This document shows, in pieces, positions 17,807-26,263 of a stretch of DNA of 64,000 nt. The notes under the pieces were generated by a model that searched no databases, was not told the DNA's origin, and saw only the letters and a program-made list of their open reading frames with translations. The stretch's first letter is position 1; each line of letters starts with the position of its first letter. This stretch comes from Planctomycetota bacterium (lineage in GTDB: Bacteria > Planctomycetota > PLA2), in assembly GCA_021776785.1 (NCBI GenBank), contig JAJFFF010000041.1, positions 114,709 through 178,708 on the forward strand, written 5' to 3'. The position numbers and the translations under genes were made by a program.

Positions 17807-18374
17807 CCCGGGCGACGATCTCGTCAAACGTCACGTTTGCGATGTCGCAGCGTCCGCATCCGAGTGCTGTGGCGTGCGCCAACTCGTCGGTGACATCGTC
17901 CCCGACCACAAGACACTGGGCGGGCGCGATGCCGCAGCGTTCCAGGATGGCCGTGAGATCGTCGCGCTTGGACCCTGCCGCTTCGATGGGACGAACGATC
18001 ACGGCTTCGAAGTGTGCACGCAGCCCGGCCGCGTCCACCTTGGCCTGTTGGCGTGCGTGCGCGCCGCGGGTCAGCAGGAACAGCCGGGCGTGCGGCGCGA
18101 GCGCGCGCAGCATCGCGACGGCGCCGGGCTTGGGATCGAGCGGCGGCAGATCGGGGGCGTACCACGCGGCGGCGGCGGCGGCGCGTGCCCTTGCGCTCAG
18201 CGGGCCGGCCGGCGCGAGCACTTCGTCGATGCTCTTTCCGCGCGCATCAAGGTCGGGGACCGTCACCTGCGCGGCGGCCGCGACGCGAGCGAGCGCGTCC
18301 GGAACGAGAACGGCGGTGGTGTCGATGAGCGTGTCATCTAAGTCGAATACAACGACCGTATACTGCGGGGCCAT
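17787..18374 (-). CDS. HAD-superfamily hydrolase
   Basis: Predicted small-molecule phosphatase of 195 residues starting MAPQYTVVVFDLDDTLID. All four HAD motifs are present: DLDDT with the nucleophile and acid aspartates, Thr in FLLTRG, Lys in GSKRDD, and the acidic pair in VVGDDVTDE. The cap region is short and helical, like class I HADs. Substrate is unknown. The frame remains open upstream of 18374 but that part would run antisense through the cytochrome gene. Its start codon lies 7 bp from, or overlapping by 2 bp, the start of that divergent gene, so its promoter must lie within the neighbour's coding sequence. Confidence 0.88.
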   Translation of the reverse strand: MAPQYTVVVFDLDDTLIDTTAVLVPDALARVAAAAQVTVPDLDARGKSIDEVLAPAGPLSARARAAAAAAWYAPDLPPLDPKPGAVAMLRALAPHARLFLLTRGAHARQQAKVDAAGLRAHFEAVIVRPIEAAGSKRDDLTAILERCGIAPAQCLVVGDDVTDELAHATALGCGRCDIANVTFDEIVARVSAGSA

Positions 18375-18381
18375 GGTGCGA

Positions 18382-18756
18382 ATGCTCGGACTTCTTCTGC
18401 TTACTGCGGCTTGCAGCCGCGACGCGGCGACCGGCCCGATTGACCGGAACGCGCGCCGCGCGGCGCTTGGGTTGCAGGACACGCCACGCCTGAGTTTCGT
18501 GCAAGCCATGGACGAAATCGACGAGGCGGGATTCGAGCGCCGGCTCGCCGCCGGCAAACTCGGGCTCGACGACGCGCTGCGGCTGCAGAATCTGCTGGTG
18601 CGGGCGAATGCCGCGAACCGTCCTGACGAGTTTTTGAGCTACCTCGCCCGCACGCGTGAGGCGGCGGGCCGCCACGTCGATGAAATGTCGGAGGAGACGG
18701 GGCGCATCCTGCTGGAGAGCTGCGTCGATTGTCACGTGACCTACCGCCAGCGCTAG
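18382..18756 (+). CDS. Small exported c-type cytochrome (cytochrome c'-like, single CxxCH)
   Basis: A 124-residue exported protein. The N-terminus MLGLLLLTAACSRDA is a short signal peptide with a lipobox-like LTAAC, so it may be a lipoprotein. The body is helical and ends with a single heme-attachment motif CVDCHVTYRQR at the extreme C-terminus, the position used by cytochromes c'. An ATG at 18373 is the alternative start and would overlap the divergent HAD start codon. Probable role is periplasmic electron transfer or gas binding; no axial Met or His ligand can be assigned confidently. The gene is too short and diverged for a firm family call, but the CxxCH and signal peptide make it credible. 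Confidence 0.65.
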   Translation: MLGLLLLTAACSRDAATGPIDRNARRAALGLQDTPRLSFVQAMDEIDEAGFERRLAAGKLGLDDALRLQNLLVRANAANRPDEFLSYLARTREAAGRHVDEMSEETGRILLESCVDCHVTYRQR

Positions 18757-18856
18757 GGTCCGTCAAAGAGTCGTTATTCGCACCGAATTCGCATCGAACT
18801 CGCACCGGCATCGCGGCGCTGCGCGGCTCTGCGCGATCGCCGTCGGCAAACCCCGT

Positions 18857-19756
18857 CTAGGTTGGATCGCCGCCCGCGTGGCGCATCGCCGCGACGACGG
18901 CGTCCACCCGGAGGCACGCGGGTCCCTTGGCTTGATCCAGGAGCGCTAACATCGCGGCGTTGCACGGCGCCGCGTTCGGTGCCGCAAGCTCCACGATCGT
19001 GTCGTGGTAGCGCGTCTTGGGAGCAAGGCCGCGGCTGAGCCGCCGCCACGTGTCGTTGTGAACGGGGCGGGTTCGTGGTCCGGCCGCGCGCTGGCGTTTG
19101 ATTTCGTCCTCCAGCGACGCGTCCCTTCCGTCGCACGAGGCGGCGCGGATTCCGGCGTGCGCGAACGCACTCTGTGCCTCGCGCAGCAGCGTTGCTTTGA
19201 TCGCGCCGAACTCCGGACGCGTGTGATCGTCGGGCGCGACGAGGGCGTTGACGGTGCTCGCGAGGTTGGCGCAAAGCTTAAGCCACTTGTCCGCCGCGAT
19301 GTCGTCGGACTCGCCCACGTCGAAGCCGGCGCGGCGCAAGTCGTTCGCCAAGGGCAGCTCGGTCCGCTCGACAACGACACGGCCCGCGGTTCTTGTGAAC
19401 AGCGCGTGACCTGGTGCTTGGAGTTCGCACGTGATGCGCCAGACTGCATCGACGGCGCGGCACGTGGCGCCGGCAATCTTCTTGCCCACGACCCCGTTGC
19501 AGAACGTGACGACGGTGCGCCCTTTCCAGCGCCGCGCCAGATCGACCAAGTCGGACTCGTGGACGCACGCGAGGATGACGCCGTCCGGCTCGTCCACGAC
19601 GCGCACTTGCGCGCGAAACGAATCGGTGTCGCCTTCGACGAACAGATCGCGCGTGGCCCCGCGGCCCGCCAGCGCGACTTCAACCCCTGCGTGCGCGAGA
19701 CGGCAAGCAAGCACGACGCCGACCGAGCCCGCGCCGAAGACGGTATACGTGCTCAT
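18857..19756 (-). CDS. 2-dehydropantoate 2-reductase-like protein (PanE/ApbA family)
   Basis: NADPH-dependent ketopantoate reductase family member of 299 residues. The N-terminal Rossmann motif YTVFGAGSVGVVLACRLAHAG is intact. The ESDLVDLA/FCNGVVGKK region matches the cofactor domain, and the conserved catalytic lysine is in IAADKWLKLCANLASTVNAL. The C-terminal helical domain is present but drifts from canonical PanE, so the substrate may differ from ketopantoate. There is no pantothenate gene nearby. It starts at ATG 19756 and is divergent from the FAD monooxygenase, with a structured 220-bp gap between. Confidence 0.8.
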   Translation of the reverse strand: MSTYTVFGAGSVGVVLACRLAHAGVEVALAGRGATRDLFVEGDTDSFRAQVRVVDEPDGVILACVHESDLVDLARRWKGRTVVTFCNGVVGKKIAGATCRAVDAVWRITCELQAPGHALFTRTAGRVVVERTELPLANDLRRAGFDVGESDDIAADKWLKLCANLASTVNALVAPDDHTRPEFGAIKATLLREAQSAFAHAGIRAASCDGRDASLEDEIKRQRAAGPRTRPVHNDTWRRLSRGLAPKTRYHDTIVELAAPNAAPCNAAMLALLDQAKGPACLRVDAVVAAMRHAGGDPT

Positions 19757-19835
19757 ACGTGTCTCTCCACGAGACGCTTCGGTCCTCTGGGCTGAAGTGA
19801 GATCGCTAATATGCCGATCCTTTCATCCTAGACGG

Positions 19836-19921
19836 GCGGTAAGAACAAGTCCGAGCCCCGTAACCTTCAACACCTTTCTGAACAACGAGAGGCACCGGAC
19901 TTCTTACCGCTCACTTTTTTT
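19836..19921 (+). terminator. Long hairpin with U-run in the leader of the FAD monooxygenase gene
   Basis: GCGGTAAGAA plus GTCCG (19836-19853, with a 3-nt CAA bulge) pairs with CGGACTTCTTACCGC (19896-19910), giving 15 base pairs around a 42-nt loop. Seven T residues follow at 19915-19921, 4 nt after the stem. No rightward gene precedes it, since the reductase gene reads away, so this is either an attenuator in the leader of the gene at 19978 or the end of a small RNA starting near 19760. Confidence 0.55.
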
Positions 19922-19977
19922 GTCCGGAGCGAACGCGTCCGCGTTGCAACGCCGTACTCCCGGCATAATGTGGCGCG

Positions 19978-21168
19978 ATGTCGCAGCTCCTGATTGTCGG
20001 CGCCGGACCCGCGGGCGCACTCGCCGCTTATCTTGCCGCCAAAGTCGGCGTATCCGTCACGCTGATCGAGCGCCACGAAACGTTCGACCGCGAGTTTCGT
20101 GGCGAGGTGTTGATGCCCAGTGCGTTGCGCGTGTTCGACGACGTCGGACTGACCGACGCATGGGCGCGCGTGCCGCAACAGGCCATCGACGCGGTGGAGT
20201 TGTTTTGGCGGACCAAGGGCATTCGGAAGTTTCGTTTCCGCGGACCGTCTTCGATCTCGCAACCGGCACTGCTTGAGATGCTGGTCGAGGAAGCGGCGCA
20301 GTATCCGGGTTTCACGTTGGTCCGCGGCGAAGGCGTCCGCGATGTGATCGTCGAGAATGATCGCGTCGCCGGCGTCGTGACCGAAGAGAGGGAGCACCGG
20401 GCGAGCTTTGTGATCGGGGCGGACGGACGCTTCTCGACCGTGCGGCGCAAGGCGGGCATGACCGTGACGAGCCCGCAACAGGCGTTCGACGTCGTGTGGT
20501 GTCGTGTGCCCAGCGACGGTACCAACAGCGCACGCGCGTATCTCGGCGGAGGGCACATGACGCTCGCCATTCCGGCGCACGGAAACATGCTCCAGGTGGG
20601 GTGGGTCATCAAGAAGGGCGCTTACGGCGACCTCAAGAAACAGGGTTTTGAAGCGTGGGTGCACGAACTCGCGGCGCAGATCGATCCGCCGTTTCGTGCG
20701 CACCTGCTCGCGCACACCGAGGCGATGGAAAGCCGCGCCGTTTTGAGCGTCGTTTGCGACGCGGTCGATGACCCGGTGCGCCCGGGTTTGTTGTTGATCG
20801 GGGACGCGTCGCACGCGATGTCACCGATCGGCGCGCAAGGCATCAATGTGGCCCTCCGCGACGCGGTCGTGGTCGCCAATCACTTGTTTCGCGCGTTGGC
20901 GGCGGGCGCGCCTCCGGAGAAACTGGATGCCGCCGCGCGTGCCGCCCACGAGGAACGGCGCCCCGAGATTCGTAAGATTCAAAAGATTCAGCAGCGCGCG
21001 CCGCGCATGATTTTTGGACCGCGCATCCTCACTTGGCTCACCTACATTGGGTTTCGTACGCGCTTGGCCGACGTCATCTTGCGTCTGACGGCCGGGAGTT
21101 TCGCGACCGGCGTGACTGACGTTTCTTACGATCCGGGCCCTTCGAAGCCGCCTTCGGTCCCCATCTGA
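19978..21168 (+). CDS. FAD-dependent monooxygenase / geranylgeranyl reductase-like flavoprotein
   Basis: A 396-residue flavoprotein of the PHBH fold (FAD_binding_3 family). The N-terminal dinucleotide-binding motif LLIVGAGPAGALAAYLA, the FVIGADGRFSTVRR (DG) motif and the FAD ribityl-binding GLLLIGDASHAMSPIGAQGIN (GD) motif are all in place and correctly spaced. It uses NAD(P)H and oxygen, or acts as a reductase, on a lipophilic or aromatic substrate not identifiable from sequence. The C-terminal region is helical with an Arg-rich end. ATG 19978 begins exactly at the Rossmann strand. It is monocistronic in appearance, with a hairpin/U-run leader upstream and the kinase gene 55 bp downstream. 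Confidence 0.85.
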   Translation: MSQLLIVGAGPAGALAAYLAAKVGVSVTLIERHETFDREFRGEVLMPSALRVFDDVGLTDAWARVPQQAIDAVELFWRTKGIRKFRFRGPSSISQPALLEMLVEEAAQYPGFTLVRGEGVRDVIVENDRVAGVVTEEREHRASFVIGADGRFSTVRRKAGMTVTSPQQAFDVVWCRVPSDGTNSARAYLGGGHMTLAIPAHGNMLQVGWVIKKGAYGDLKKQGFEAWVHELAAQIDPPFRAHLLAHTEAMESRAVLSVVCDAVDDPVRPGLLLIGDASHAMSPIGAQGINVALRDAVVVANHLFRALAAGAPPEKLDAAARAAHEERRPEIRKIQKIQQRAPRMIFGPRILTWLTYIGFRTRLADVILRLTAGSFATGVTDVSYDPGPSKPPSVPI

Positions 21169-21223
21169 GACGGATTCCCGCACTTCCGCGCGGGGGCATG
21201 GGTCGCTAAGGTGTGTGGGGGTC

Positions 21224-24200
21224 ATGCCGCGCCCCAATTACCGCCGAAAGTACAAAACCGTGTCTGATCAACCTGCCTCGGTTGACGTCGTGCTCGCCAG
21301 CGTGCCCGACGTCGACGGCTACAAAATTCTGGAGCCGTGCATTCTCTATGGGCTGATCGGCAAGGGTGGGTCGGGGAACGTTTACCGCGCTCGCCATCTC
21401 AACCTCGACATCGAGGTCGCAGTCAAGGTGCTCGATCCGGCGTTGGCCGTGCGTGAGCCGGAGTTCGTCGAGCGCTTTCGCCGCGAAGCCAAGTTGAGCG
21501 CGACGATCCAGCACGAGAACCTCGTGCGTGTGTACGACTGCCACTCGCAAGGCGACATTCACTATCTCGTGATGGAGTTGATCGAGGGCGAGTCGGCGCT
21601 CGATCGCGTAGTGCGCAAGGGTGCGTTGCCGTTGCCCGAAGCCGTCGAGATCTTGTTTCGTGCCGCGCGCGGCGTTGGTGCGGCGCATAGTGCGGGCATC
21701 GTGCACCGCGACGTTAAACCCGAGAACATTCTGATCGACTGCAGCGGCACCGTGAAGGTTGCGGATCTCGGTCTCGCCAAGAATCAAAGCGCGGGCGGCG
21801 GGATGACGAAGAGCAACGTGTACATCGGGACGCCGCGGTACATGCCGCCGGAACAGTGGAAGGACGCCGCGAACGTGCGGCCGTGTAGCGATGTGTGGGG
21901 CTTGGGCGCCACGCTGTACTTTCTCCTGACCGGGGAGCACGCGATTCAAGGCGAGACTGTTGCCCAGATCGCGCGCCAAGTCGTGTTGGAGCCTTTCCCC
22001 GCGTTGCCCGACATGCACGGCGACATTGCGGATGTGATTCAACGCGCGACGGCGACCGCGCCTGAGGATCGCTACGCCGATGCGACGGAACTGGCGCAGG
22101 TGTTGGGCGAGATTTGTGGCGTGATGGCGGAGCCTGCGCGCATCGCGGATCTGAGCGACGAGACTGACACGACGGTCGATTCCAACCACACGCCGCCGGA
22201 TGCGCAAACCTTGGAGCGTATCGGCGAGGCCATGCGCGCGCGGAACCTGACGCCGAGTCGCGGTGTTGGCGGGCACACGATGCCGTTGCCGAGCGACGGG
22301 AGTGGCTCCTCGACCGTGGCCCCGCGCGGTTTGTCGTTTCGCCGCATCGGCGTCTTGCTGCTTGTGATTGTTGCGATCGGTGCGGTCGGACTTTGGTTTG
22401 GACGTGAGTCCGTCGACCACTGGTGGCGGCGGGCGTCGCGGGACGCCACGGAATTGTCGGCGGCGTTGGAAGCGCGCGCGAAGGCGTCGGCGGCGCGCGG
22501 GCGTTGGGTTGCGCTTGCGGATGGCGATGACGCGCGCGTTGCCAAGGCCCGGGGATTGTTTGCGCAGGCCAACGCGGCCGTCGAAGACATCGACGATCAA
22601 CGTGCGCAGGAGCTCTTTCGGCAAGCGGAGACCGCGTATCAGTCCGCGGTGGACGCGGAGCAGGCGCGCTTGGACGCGCTCACGCCGCCGCCGGATCGAA
22701 ACCCCGGAATCAATCCTCCGGACGGCGACGATCCGCGTCCGCCCCACGACGAGGATGGGTGCGCGGACGGGTGCGGGTGCGGCGACGAAGACGGTGGCGA
22801 CGACCCGGAGCCGGGCCCGACGCCGGAAGAGTTGGCGCGACAGGCCGCGGCGGAGAAGGCGGCGCGCGAGGAGCGTGCAGCCGTCGCGACGTTGCGCGGT
22901 GAACTCGATCAGCTGCGGTCGGTCTTGGCGGCGCGGCGTGCGGCCGTTGAGCATGGGCTCGTGCGCTACTACGACTTGGTTGCGTCCGGGTTGACGCGGG
23001 CGGCGCAACAGACGACATCGGACGAGTTGCGTACAGCGCGCGACGACGTGAGATTGCGTCTTGCGACTGTGGACGCGATGTTGCCGGCGATGGCGGCGCG
23101 TGCGGCGTTGGCTGCCGAGTATCCGGAGTCCGTTGCGGGCGCGGCGACCAACGACCGCGCGGCGGCGCAAGCAACGGCGGAGAGCCGATGGGCCGATGCC
23201 GCGCGGCTGTACGGCTTGGCCGCGAAAGACTATCGCGGCGCGTTGACTTCCGCGCAGGAGGAATTCGCTTCCCGTGTCGCGCAGGCGAAGAAGGCCGAAA
23301 AGGAAGAGCGTTGGGGCGATGCCCTTGCGGCGTTGAAGGGTTTGCCGCGTGTCGATGCGATGCGTGCGCGCGTTCAGGCTCAGTTCGATCGCACGCAGCG
23401 CTTGACCAAGGCGATGGCGCGCGCCGGGTTGTTGAAGGGGCGCGCCGCGGCCGCCGCGTACCTTGCTGTCCTGCGCGATTGGCCCAGCCACACGCCCGCT
23501 AAGCGTGGCGCCGTTGCTGCGGTCAAAAGCTACGCCGACGCCGCGACCGCGCAGACCGCGTTGGCGCAGTTGGATGCGCTGTTGGCAGTCGACGGCGCGT
23601 TCGCACCGGCGGTTACGTTGCGGCGCTCAGTCGCGGCGATGTCAGGACCACAGGTATTGATCGTCCCGCGTGATTTCTCGCCGGACGAAGCGTTTGCCGC
23701 CGCGCGCAAGGGCGACAGCATCAATATTCTTGAAGGTACGCACACGCTGCGGGGCACCGTTCGGCTGCCGAGTGGTGTTCGCGTGTTCGGCGTCAACCGC
23801 GACAAGTCGGTGCTTCAGGTCCAGGTCGGCGTTGGCAGTTTGCTCGTCGCGGATGGTGTTCGCGGAAGCGTCCTTGAGAGCTTGTCTTTCGCGCACACCG
23901 GCAAGCCGTCGAATGCGGCATCCGCGCTGCTCGACATTCGCAACAGCGAGATCACGATCCGTGAATGCACCGTCCGCGACGTCAACGGCACCGGCATCCG
24001 GATCGCGGACTCTGCTAAGACTCGCATCACCGACTGCCGTGTCGAGCGCTGTCGCCAGAACGGACTTTGGATTTCCGGGGACTTGCTCGTGGAGCGCTGC
24101 GACTTCTTCAAGAACGGGGAGCTTGTCGGCAACAAACTTTGGAACGGCGGTGGCGCCGGCGTCCACATTGACGGCGGATCCAAAGCGACGCTCCGCGACT

Positions 24201-24454
24201 CGCGGTGCGACGGCAACCACAACGGCATCTTCATCACCGGCATCGGCACGGAGCCTAAGATCTTGAAAAATCGGTGCACCAACAACAACACCGGCATGAT
24301 CTACCGCCGCGGCGCCGGTGGCCTCCTCAAGTCCAACCTGATCACCAAAAACAAGCGCTACGGAATCGCCATCTACACCAAAGAAAACTGCAAACCGACG
24401 CGCGAAGAAAACCGAATCATCCGCAACCGAAAACGAAACATCGACTACCCCTAA
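21224..24454 (+). CDS. Transmembrane Ser/Thr protein kinase with C-terminal beta-helix sensor domain
   Basis: A 1076-residue Hanks-type kinase. The N-terminal kinase domain (about 35-310) has the glycine loop LIGKGGSGNVY, Lys68 in EVAVKVLD, the catalytic loop HRDVKPENILID (Asp163), DLG in place of DFG, and GTPRYMPPEQ. A single membrane segment (RIGVLLLVIVAIGAVGLWFG) lies near residue 380. The extracytoplasmic part has an Ala/Arg-rich helical region with an acidic, Cys-containing linker (CADGCGCGDED), then a right-handed beta-helix of NosD/CASH type over about the last 270 residues. The kinase probably responds to extracellular glycans. ATG 21224 is preferred to GTG 21215. A non-coding GGTACC element begins 15 bp after the stop. 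Confidence 0.92.
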   Translation: MPRPNYRRKYKTVSDQPASVDVVLASVPDVDGYKILEPCILYGLIGKGGSGNVYRARHLNLDIEVAVKVLDPALAVREPEFVERFRREAKLSATIQHENLVRVYDCHSQGDIHYLVMELIEGESALDRVVRKGALPLPEAVEILFRAARGVGAAHSAGIVHRDVKPENILIDCSGTVKVADLGLAKNQSAGGGMTKSNVYIGTPRYMPPEQWKDAANVRPCSDVWGLGATLYFLLTGEHAIQGETVAQIARQVVLEPFPALPDMHGDIADVIQRATATAPEDRYADATELAQVLGEICGVMAEPARIADLSDETDTTVDSNHTPPDAQTLERIGEAMRARNLTPSRGVGGHTMPLPSDGSGSSTVAPRGLSFRRIGVLLLVIVAIGAVGLWFGRESVDHWWRRASRDATELSAALEARAKASAARGRWVALADGDDARVAKARGLFAQANAAVEDIDDQRAQELFRQAETAYQSAVDAEQARLDALTPPPDRNPGINPPDGDDPRPPHDEDGCADGCGCGDEDGGDDPEPGPTPEELARQAAAEKAAREERAAVATLRGELDQLRSVLAARRAAVEHGLVRYYDLVASGLTRAAQQTTSDELRTARDDVRLRLATVDAMLPAMAARAALAAEYPESVAGAATNDRAAAQATAESRWADAARLYGLAAKDYRGALTSAQEEFASRVAQAKKAEKEERWGDALAALKGLPRVDAMRARVQAQFDRTQRLTKAMARAGLLKGRAAAAAYLAVLRDWPSHTPAKRGAVAAVKSYADAATAQTALAQLDALLAVDGAFAPAVTLRRSVAAMSGPQVLIVPRDFSPDEAFAAARKGDSINILEGTHTLRGTVRLPSGVRVFGVNRDKSVLQVQVGVGSLLVADGVRGSVLESLSFAHTGKPSNAASALLDIRNSEITIRECTVRDVNGTGIRIADSAKTRITDCRVERCRQNGLWISGDLLVERCDFFKNGELVGNKLWNGGGAGVHIDGGSKATLRDSRCDGNHNGIFITGIGTEPKILKNRCTNNNTGMIYRRGAGGLLKSNLITKNKRYGIAIYTKENCKPTREENRIIRNRKRNIDYP

Positions 24455-24469
24455 AAAAAAATCGCCAAG

Positions 24470-24712
24470 GCGGTACCGGGTTCGATACTTGGCGACTCGA
24501 AGTGGTTTAGCGTCAGTGAGTTATGTCGGTCGACTGCGGCAATTTTGCCGCACTTTTGGGACCTCCGAACCGCTCCGGGGGCGGGTTTGGGCGTTTCATC
24601 GCTCAATCGCCGCCCCAAGGCGCCCTTTCTGCGACAAAATGGCCGCACTTCGACGCCCTTAATGATGAACCAAAAACAACTTACACGCGCTAACAGGCGA
24701 ACCCGGTACCGC
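24470..24712 (-). repeat. GGTACC-type MITE-like element, copy A
   Basis: A 243-bp non-coding element bounded by perfect 13-bp inverted repeats GCGGTACCGGGTT (24470-24482) and AACCCGGTACCGC (24700-24712). Read on the minus strand it aligns along its length with the element at 31217-31472: identical 17-bp starts (GCGGTACCGGGTTCGCC), shared GACGTCGAAGTGCGGC-like and AAATTGCCGCA blocks, and identical 18-bp ends (AACCCGGTACCGCCTTGG). Internally TGCGGCAA-TT-TTGCCGCA is a perfect hairpin. It encodes nothing convincing. Confidence 0.8.
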
Positions 24713-26263
24713 ATGGCCCGGTTTTGGGTTGTGGAGTTTTGTTTTTTGGGTAGCCGGGCTCTGCGGGTCCTTGCTGTCTTGTTGTTGTCGGGGGCGTTGG
24801 TTTTTGCCGAGCCGCTCTGGCCTCGTTCGCGCGGGCCCGCGCACGGTCGCGCCCACGTCGCGCAAGCGCCGAAGCCGCCGCTCCGTCTCGCGTATCGCAT
24901 CGCTTTGTGGCATCGGTTCGCGTCGGACAGCGTGCTGTTTGAACCGGAAGCGCGGGCGACGGTGGGGTCGCCGGCAGCGCTCGGCATCGCCTGGCGCGTC
25001 GACGACAAAAAACTCTACGCGTTTGAGTGCGGGTTCTATGAGCAGGGACGCAAAGTCGCGTGGTTCGATCGAAAGACGGGCAAGTGTCTCGGACGCGCCA
25101 CGTCGAAAGGCGCGCAGCCGTGCGCGAACAAGCGAGCGTACTCCCTCCACGACGACTGCGGATTCGGTCGGTTCGCGTGGTTTGGTGGGTTCTATGCAGG
25201 CACACCCCTGTTTGGAATCGCGAAAGACAAGTTGATCGCGCAAGACATTCGGAAACTTCGTATCGAGACGGCAGGGCACGCGACGGAAGGAACGCGCTGG
25301 TTGATGGGGCGCACATTTCTCGAAGGCGGCGGAGCGCGGATCGAAGATGGTCCGCAGTACTTTTGGGGCCACGACGTATGCCAGTGGCGTCCCGACGCGA
25401 AGCCGCGAGTGATTCTCAAAGACGTTTCGGTGCCGTGCGCGGCGTGGGACGCGCGCGGCATGGTCTTGTTCACAAGAGGCGATCTGAGCGAAGCGACGCC
25501 GCGGGGTCGCCTCCGCCGACATGAGTATGTCGCGATGGCGCCCGACGGCAGCGTGGCCGCGCGCCGCGTCGTCAAGAACCTGTTTCGCGAGCCGGACAAC
25601 CAAACACGCATGTTGAACCGGGGGCGGAACACCGTGCACGCGATCGCGCTAGGGGTCGTGGGTGACTTCGTGTACTGCCATGAACGCGTCGGCAACGGCC
25701 AGCGCATCGTGCGCCGCGAACGCTCCAACTTCTTGCCCGACGCGGGGCTTGGTCCTGACAAGTTCCCGCGTGTTTCAGAGCGCGGCTTCGCGGGACAGGT
25801 CAACGTCGAACTCGGCATTGGCATGGCCGTCGACGCGTTGCGCGTCTATGTGCATCACGCGGGCACGCTCGAGGCGTACACCCTTGATTTCGCAACGCGC
25901 CTCTACCGCCGCAAACTCCCCAAGCGCACGCTGAACGCTCATTCGCCGTTTGCGATGTCGCGCTACCAGCCGAACGACAACACCGTGTACGCGTGTCGCG
26001 GCACAGAAAACACAGTCGCGACCGACGGGCGCTACGTGTACCTCACGACCGATACGACGTTTCAGGTGCACGACGCGCGCACCGGGCGCAGGGTGTGGTC
26101 CTACACGTTTCAAGACCTTCCGGTTTACGAGCAGAAAGTGGACGGTCGCTGGCTCAGCCAAGCGGGGCTGCCGGGTGACGTGATCGTCACGCCCGACGCC
26201 GTCTATGTCGCGACGCACGGCGACCAGAGCGCGCTCTACGCGTTCGTCCCGGCGACTAAGTGA
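24713..26263 (+). CDS. Exported beta-propeller-like protein, function unknown
   Basis: A 516-residue exported protein when started at ATG 24713. The N-terminus contains an export signal (SRALRVLAVLLLSGALVFA), after which come repeated beta-rich blades ending in PQQ/propeller-like units (DGRYVYLTTDTTFQVHDARTGRRVWSYTF and TPDAVYVATHGDQSALYAF). There is no enzymatic motif. The start is unusual: ATG 24713 directly follows the last base of the repeat element at 24470-24712 with no ribosome binding site, and a GTG about 18 nt further on is the alternative. The element may have replaced the native 5' region. The last 28 nt overlap the end of the convergent ATP-grasp gene. Confidence 0.65.
   Translation: MARFWVVEFCFLGSRALRVLAVLLLSGALVFAEPLWPRSRGPAHGRAHVAQAPKPPLRLAYRIALWHRFASDSVLFEPEARATVGSPAALGIAWRVDDKKLYAFECGFYEQGRKVAWFDRKTGKCLGRATSKGAQPCANKRAYSLHDDCGFGRFAWFGGFYAGTPLFGIAKDKLIAQDIRKLRIETAGHATEGTRWLMGRTFLEGGGARIEDGPQYFWGHDVCQWRPDAKPRVILKDVSVPCAAWDARGMVLFTRGDLSEATPRGRLRRHEYVAMAPDGSVAARRVVKNLFREPDNQTRMLNRGRNTVHAIALGVVGDFVYCHERVGNGQRIVRRERSNFLPDAGLGPDKFPRVSERGFAGQVNVELGIGMAVDALRVYVHHAGTLEAYTLDFATRLYRRKLPKRTLNAHSPFAMSRYQPNDNTVYACRGTENTVATDGRYVYLTTDTTFQVHDARTGRRVWSYTFQDLPVYEQKVDGRWLSQAGLPGDVIVTPDAVYVATHGDQSALYAFVPATK

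Noticed and set aside
22100..23500. Long open frames on the minus strand across the Ser/Thr kinase gene
   Set aside because: They are by-products of high GC third positions; the Arg/Ala/Ser-rich translations have no motifs, while the plus strand has a clear kinase.
24479..24495. GGTTCGATAC resembles a tRNA T-loop
   Set aside because: No acceptor, D or anticodon stems can be folded around it; it is part of the GGTACC element terminus.
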